In this document: positions 60,386 through 64,000 of the stretch, one piece after another
How positions within the stretch are numbered: the stretch's first letter is position 1
Layout of the letters: each line of letters begins with the position of its first letter
Assembly: GCA_036526135.1 (NCBI GenBank)
Contig: DATCZA010000017.1
Location: 124,001 to 188,000, forward strand
DNA from: UBA2965 sp036526135
GTDB taxonomy: Bacteria; Pseudomonadota; Gammaproteobacteria; Pseudomonadales; Azotimanducaceae
Direction of reading: 5' to 3'
Length of the DNA stretch: 64,000 bases
Position numbers and translations under genes: made by a program
Notes under the pieces: generated by a model
Told to the model about the DNA's origin: nothing
What the model saw: the letters and a program-made list of their open reading frames with translations, nothing else
The model's database searches: none

Positions 60386-60751
60386 TTAGGCGCTCAAAGC
60401 CTCGTTGACCGTGCTGATCAGCGTGCGATCGTCCACGGGTTTGGTCAGGTAGCCTTGCGCGCCCTGGCGTTTGCCCCAGACCCGGTCCGCATCCTGGCTC
60501 TTGGAGGAGACGATGATCACCGGAATGTGGCTGGTACCCTGGCTTCTCGTGAGCTGCCGCGTTGCCTGAAAGCCGTTGATACCAGGCATCACGACGTCCA
60601 TCAGAATGATGTCAGGCTGCTCTTCGTTGGCCAGACTGATCCCGTCGCTGCCGGAGGCAGCCGTCAGCACCTGGTGACCATGACGCGAAAGCGCGTTGGC
60701 CAGCTGGTGCGTCTCCGAGGGAGAGTCGTCGACTACGAGAATCCTTGCCAT
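60386..60751 (-). CDS. pilH: Response regulator PilH
   Basis: 121-residue single receiver domain with no output: acidic pocket VVDDS, phosphoacceptor Asp in ILMDVVMPGING, Ser/Thr in IIVSSK and Lys in LTKPV. In Pseudomonas, PilH is a ChpA-phosphorylated regulator that opposes PilG. Spaced 25 bp after pilG. Confidence 0.9.
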   Translation of the reverse strand: MARILVVDDSPSETHQLANALSRHGHQVLTAASGSDGISLANEEQPDIILMDVVMPGINGFQATRQLTRSQGTSHIPVIIVSSKSQDADRVWGKRQGAQGYLTKPVDDRTLISTVNEALSA

Positions 60752-60776
60752 CTTCTGCGCGTCCTGTGCCTGCTTC

Positions 60777-61157
60777 CTAATGGACGAGGTTCCGGATCGT
60801 GCCGAGCAGCTCGTCCTTGCTGAAGGGCTTGGTGATGTACTGATCCGAACCCACGATCCGGCCTTTGGCTTTGTCGAAGAGGCCGTCCTTGCTCGAGAGC
60901 ATGACTACGGGGGTAGTCTTGAATTCGCTGTTGTTCTTGATGAGCGCGCAGGTCTGGTAACCGTCAAGACGAGGCATCATGACGTCGACGAAGATGATTC
61001 CCGGCCGTGAATCGACGATTTTCGCGAGCGCGTCAAAGCCGTCCGTGGCGGTGATGACGTCATACCCTTCCTTGGTCAGCAGATTCTCGGCGCTTCGACG
61101 AATGGTCTTACTGTCGTCGATTACCAGCACCTTAACGCCTTTGAGTTCCTGTTCCAT
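60777..61157 (-). CDS. pilG: Response regulator PilG
   Basis: 126-residue stand-alone receiver: VIDDS, phosphoacceptor Asp in IIFVDVMMPRLDGY, MLSSKDG and ITKPFSKDEL. The ATG at 61157 has AAGGA upstream; in-frame ATGs further up (61193 and beyond) lack homology. In Pseudomonas, PilG activates twitching and cAMP production via CyaB. First gene of the Pil-Chp operon, divergent from gshB. Confidence 0.91.
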   Translation of the reverse strand: MEQELKGVKVLVIDDSKTIRRSAENLLTKEGYDVITATDGFDALAKIVDSRPGIIFVDVMMPRLDGYQTCALIKNNSEFKTTPVVMLSSKDGLFDKAKGRIVGSDQYITKPFSKDELLGTIRNLVH

Positions 61158-61412
61158 ATCTGGTCCTTCTACTTCCGACTTGACCGTCGTGTCACCGTCC
61201 ATTGAGTATGGCGTCATCAAGGCTGTCGGCAGGATTTTCACGTACCTACCGAACGCTCCCGTTGTATCATGATTGTCCCGAAACGATCTATAAGCGTTGG
61301 ATAAGAAAGGGAATTCGTTCTCATTTTTGGGGTTACGCTACGACCGCCAAGCTAGTTACCGCCCCAGCCGGAGCAACTTCTGTCCCGGCTCGCCCGGAGC
61401 ACCACAGAACCC

Positions 61413-62399
61413 ATGAGTCTCAAAATCGCCTTCGTGATGGACCCTCTGCCCACCCTGTCGCTGAAGAAGGACAGCACGCTGGCAATGATCCGCGCAGCCC
61501 AGCTCAAGGGGTGGCAGGTAGGCTATCTCGAGCAGGGGGACCTGCTGCTCCATGAGGGCGCGCCCTGCGGGATGCTCCGATCCCTGGAGCTCGTCGGGCC
61601 GTTTGCCGATTCCCTCGATCCGGCCGAGGCCGGCGATCGCTGGTATCAGCTCAGCGAAGCGGCCCTTACCCCGCTCGCCGAGCTGGACGTGATCATGATG
61701 CGCAAAGACCCGCCGTTCGACATGGAGTACATCTACTCCACCTACCTCCTCGAACGGGCCGAAGCGTTGGGCGTGCTGGTGGTCAACAAACCCCAAGGGC
61801 TGCGCGACTGCAACGAGAAGTTCTTTGCCACCGCCTTCCAGGAATGTTGCCCCCCACTGGTCGTGACCCGGTCCGAAGCGGCGCTGCGCGAGTTTCAACG
61901 GACTCACGGCAACGTGGTGTTCAAGCCCCTTGACGGCATGGGGGGCCAGGGCGTGTTCCGCATCATGGAGGGCGACGAGAACCTGGGCGTCATCATCGAG
62001 ACGCTCACGAAAGGCGGCACCGCCCAGATCATGGGCCAGAAGTTCATTCCGGAGATTGCCAGCGGGGACAAGCGCGTTCTGCTCATCGATGGCGAGCCGA
62101 TCCCCTACGCCCTGGCCAGAATCCCCATGGCCGGCGAGGCGAGAGGCAACCTGGCGGCGGGCGGCACGGGCGAGGGACGGGAGCTCACCGAGCGCGACCG
62201 ATGGATCGCCGCTCAGGTCGGTCCCGAGCTGCGTCGGCGGGGCCTGCTGTTCGTGGGCATGGACGTCATCGGCGACTATCTCACGGAGGTAAACGTCACC
62301 TGCCCGACCTGCATACGGGAACTCGATGCACAGTTTTCGCTGAATATCGGCGGTATGCTCATGGACACGATATCTGCCAAGCTAGATGCTCAGGCCTGA
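61413..62399 (+). CDS. gshB: Glutathione synthetase
   Basis: Joins gamma-glutamylcysteine and glycine with ATP. 328 residues. Seen: KIAFVMDPLPTLSLKKDST, MMRKDPPFDMEYIY, VFKPLDGMGGQGVFR (ATP-grasp) and FVGMDVIGDYLTEVNVTCPT. Adjacent to pilG as in Pseudomonas; 24 bp before tonB. Confidence 0.96.
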   Translation: MSLKIAFVMDPLPTLSLKKDSTLAMIRAAQLKGWQVGYLEQGDLLLHEGAPCGMLRSLELVGPFADSLDPAEAGDRWYQLSEAALTPLAELDVIMMRKDPPFDMEYIYSTYLLERAEALGVLVVNKPQGLRDCNEKFFATAFQECCPPLVVTRSEAALREFQRTHGNVVFKPLDGMGGQGVFRIMEGDENLGVIIETLTKGGTAQIMGQKFIPEIASGDKRVLLIDGEPIPYALARIPMAGEARGNLAAGGTGEGRELTERDRWIAAQVGPELRRRGLLFVGMDVIGDYLTEVNVTCPTCIRELDAQFSLNIGGMLMDTISAKLDAQA

Positions 62400-62423
62400 A
62401 CGCCCCGTCGACACCCTGCAAAC

Positions 62424-63284
62424 ATGAGCGCCGCCGCCATCACTCCACGAGACCGTCTGGGCTTCACCCTGTTTCTGGCCGTCTCGCTGCACGCCGCCAT
62501 CATTCTCGGCGTCAGCTTCACGGCAGACCTCGACCTGCTCGAAAGCCCTACGGTCGAGGTGACGTTTGCCCAGCACAGCGACCTCGAAGCACCCGAGGAT
62601 GCCGACTTCATCGCTCAGACCAACCAGCTCGGCAGCGGCACCGAGAGCGAAGTGCTGGAGACCACGACGGACCAGGAAGCGGAGTTTTTCGCCAACGAGT
62701 TCGCCGACGCGATATCCAACCCCTTGCCGACCATCGAGCAGAACCAGCTTGACTCTCGGGAGCTGGTGACGACCATCTCCGAGGTAGACGACGTGGCGCC
62801 CATTGAAGAAGAGACGCCGGTGGAGGAAAACGTCAATCCGCAGCCGGCAACCGACATTCGCTTCGACGATCTGGCGAAGGAGATCGCGAGCCTGGAAGCC
62901 AGGATCGCCGCGGACCAGCAGGCCAAGGCGAAGCAGCCAAGGGTGAAGCGGCTCACCAGCGTGTCCGCCAAGTCAGCAGACGAAGCCGCCTACCTGAACA
63001 TGTGGCGTCAGAAGGTCGAGCGCATCGGCAACGCCAACTATCCCGACAGCCGGGTGTACGGCAATCTGCGGATGCTCGTGGTGCTGAGCTACGACGGCAC
63101 GCTCAAGGACGTCCGGATTCTGGAGTCTTCCGGGCACAAATCCCTCGACGACGCCGCGCTTCGAATCGTCCGTCTGGCTGCGCCCTACCAGCAGTTTCCG
63201 GTGGAGATGCGCAAGAAGTACGATCAGTTGGAGATCATTCGCACCTGGAAATTCTCACGCTCCGGAGCCCGCCTTGGCAGCTGA
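62424..63284 (+). CDS. TonB-family energy transducer
   Basis: 286 residues. An N-terminal membrane segment with an embedded histidine (FLAVSLHAAIILGV) anchors a periplasmic domain. The middle (about 40-180) is acidic, not the usual proline-rich spacer. The C-terminal TonB domain is clear: YGNLRMLVVLSYDGTLKDVRILESSGHKSLDDAALRIV. The equivalent Pseudomonas gene (tonB3, beside gshB) affects twitching motility, so this copy may serve pili rather than iron uptake. No ExbB or ExbD genes are nearby. Confidence 0.88.
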   Translation: MSAAAITPRDRLGFTLFLAVSLHAAIILGVSFTADLDLLESPTVEVTFAQHSDLEAPEDADFIAQTNQLGSGTESEVLETTTDQEAEFFANEFADAISNPLPTIEQNQLDSRELVTTISEVDDVAPIEEETPVEENVNPQPATDIRFDDLAKEIASLEARIAADQQAKAKQPRVKRLTSVSAKSADEAAYLNMWRQKVERIGNANYPDSRVYGNLRMLVVLSYDGTLKDVRILESSGHKSLDDAALRIVRLAAPYQQFPVEMRKKYDQLEIIRTWKFSRSGARLGS

Positions 63285-63834
63285 TACCAGCCTGAAAAAC
63301 CAGTTCCTGCTCGCCATGCCCGGCCTGGCTGGCACCTATTTCGGGGACACGGTCACCTACGTATGCGAGCACAGCGCCGACGGCGCCATGGGCCTGATGG
63401 TCAATCGCCCGACGGAAGTTACGCTGCAGGCGCTGCTGGCCGATCTCGGCATAGACTCCAGCGCCGTGTCGGCGGACATACCCGTGATGGAAGGGGGGCC
63501 CGTGGCGAGCGAGCGCGGATTCGTGCTGCACAGCGACGACCGAGCCTTTGACTCTTCGCTCTCTCTGGGGGACGGGCTGATGCTCAACTCCACCCGCGAG
63601 GTGCTCGAGGCCATTGCGGCCGGCGAGGGGCCCGCGGACTTCCTGGTCGCCATGGGATACGCCGGCTGGGGCGGGGGCCAGCTGGAGCAGGAGCTGCTGG
63701 AAAACGCCTGGCTCACCTGCCCTGGAAACACCGACGTCCTCTTTCGCACGCCTTTCGCAGAACGCGTGAACCAGGCGGCTGCCGCGCTGGGCATCGATTT
63801 CCGGCTGATGTCCTCACAGGCGGGCCACGCCTGA
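63274..63834 (+). CDS. yqgE: YqgE/AlgH family protein (DUF179)
   Basis: 186 residues from a TTG at 63274 overlapping the tonB end by 11 bases. The DUF179 signature is clear: KNQFLLAMPGLAGTYFGDTVTYVCEH, GAMGLMVNRPTE, GGPV and YAGWGGGQLEQELLENAWL. Function unresolved; usually upstream of ruvX, as here. Confidence 0.92.
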   Translation: MAADTSLKNQFLLAMPGLAGTYFGDTVTYVCEHSADGAMGLMVNRPTEVTLQALLADLGIDSSAVSADIPVMEGGPVASERGFVLHSDDRAFDSSLSLGDGLMLNSTREVLEAIAAGEGPADFLVAMGYAGWGGGQLEQELLENAWLTCPGNTDVLFRTPFAERVNQAAAALGIDFRLMSSQAGHA

Positions 63835-63841
63835 CAGCCGC

Positions 63842-64000
63842 GTGAAGCAGGGTCACGTGCTGGCGTTCGACTTCGGGCTGAAGCACATCGGCGTGGCCGT
63901 TGGCCAATCGGTTACCCGAACGGCCAGCCCGCTGATCACCATCGCGGCCAGGGACGGAACGCCGGACTGGTCGGACGTGGAACGGCTGATTACCGAGTGG
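63842..64000 (+). CDS. ruvX: Holliday junction resolvase-like RuvX (YqgF), 3' end outside window
   Basis: First 53 codons of a YqgF/RuvX nuclease involved in 16S rRNA 5' maturation. The N-terminus reads HVLAFDFGLKHIGVAVGQ, with the first catalytic Asp of the RNase H fold. GTG start eight bases after yqgE. Cut by the window edge. Confidence 0.92.
   Translation, partial: MKQGHVLAFDFGLKHIGVAVGQSVTRTASPLITIAARDGTPDWSDVERLITEW

Noticed and set aside
1..64000. Mobile elements, tRNA or rRNA genes
   Set aside because: No transposase, integrase, inverted-repeat-bounded element, tRNA cloverleaf or rRNA sequence was seen on either strand.

Overview
The window is a GC-rich stretch of chromosome from a gammaproteobacterium. 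The gene orders are the classic ones for that class: lgt-thyA-folA, ygfB-pepP-ubiH/I beside gcvTHP, zapA-6S RNA-fau, rppH-ptsP, and a block (ruvX-yqgE-tonB-gshB-pilGHIJ-chpA-chpC-rsmE) that matches the Pseudomonas aeruginosa layout. The proteins differ enough from Pseudomonas (short PilJ, unusual HemE, split glycine decarboxylase, a 1971-residue ChpA) that I would place it in another, possibly uncultured, gammaproteobacterial order. I see no insertion sequences, phage genes, CRISPR arrays, tRNAs or rRNAs, and coding density is very high.

Layout. 1-5343 (minus): a PilB/GspE-type ATPase, glnE and the start-proximal part of ilvE. 5548-8591 (plus): argA and ilvD. 8631-16707: a run of small or poorly known genes (small membrane proteins, lipoproteins, an L,D-transpeptidase, an RRM RNA-binding protein, GFA, cupin, MmcQ, a CX4R phosphatase, a peroxiredoxin). 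16753-19449 (minus): a MASE2-like class III nucleotide cyclase, hemE and a VanZ-family gene. 19546-26013 (minus): lgt, thyA, folA, an S9 lipoprotein peptidase, an ATP-NAD kinase-like gene and fabV, apparently one operon. 26096-31844: an NRDE protein, rppH-ptsP and a YyaL-type protein. 31841-39280 (minus): ygfB, pepP, a ubiquinone hydroxylase and gcvT-gcvH-gcvPA-gcvPB. 39402-41378 (plus): a TIGR02449 protein, zapA, 6S RNA, fau and def. 41385-45045: ilvA, rpiA and a D-2-hydroxyglutarate-dehydrogenase-like enzyme. 45053-49179 (minus): tkt, pgk and a lipase-like hydrolase. 49410-52163 (plus): metK, metF, rsmE. 52160-61157 (minus): a Pil-Chp chemosensory operon. 61413-64000 (plus): gshB, tonB, yqgE and the start of ruvX.

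How the genes fit together. Most are housekeeping: branched-chain amino acids (ilvE, ilvD, ilvA), one-carbon and methyl metabolism (thyA, folA, gcv, fau, metF, metK), nitrogen control (glnE, ptsP), the pentose phosphate pathway and glycolysis. The regulatory theme is surface motility: an extension-type pilus ATPase, a Pil-Chp phosphorelay and a CyaB-like cyclase lie in the same 64 kb. In Pseudomonas the corresponding proteins form one mechanosensory cAMP pathway.

The most unusual points are a PilJ receptor with essentially no periplasmic domain, loss of pilK and chpB from the cluster, a cyclase lacking the canonical adenine-selecting lysine, an lgt that seems to start at CTG behind a perfect Shine-Dalgarno, and a cluster of uncharacterised small envelope proteins. 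I did not find a clearly new multi-gene system; these are the best leads.
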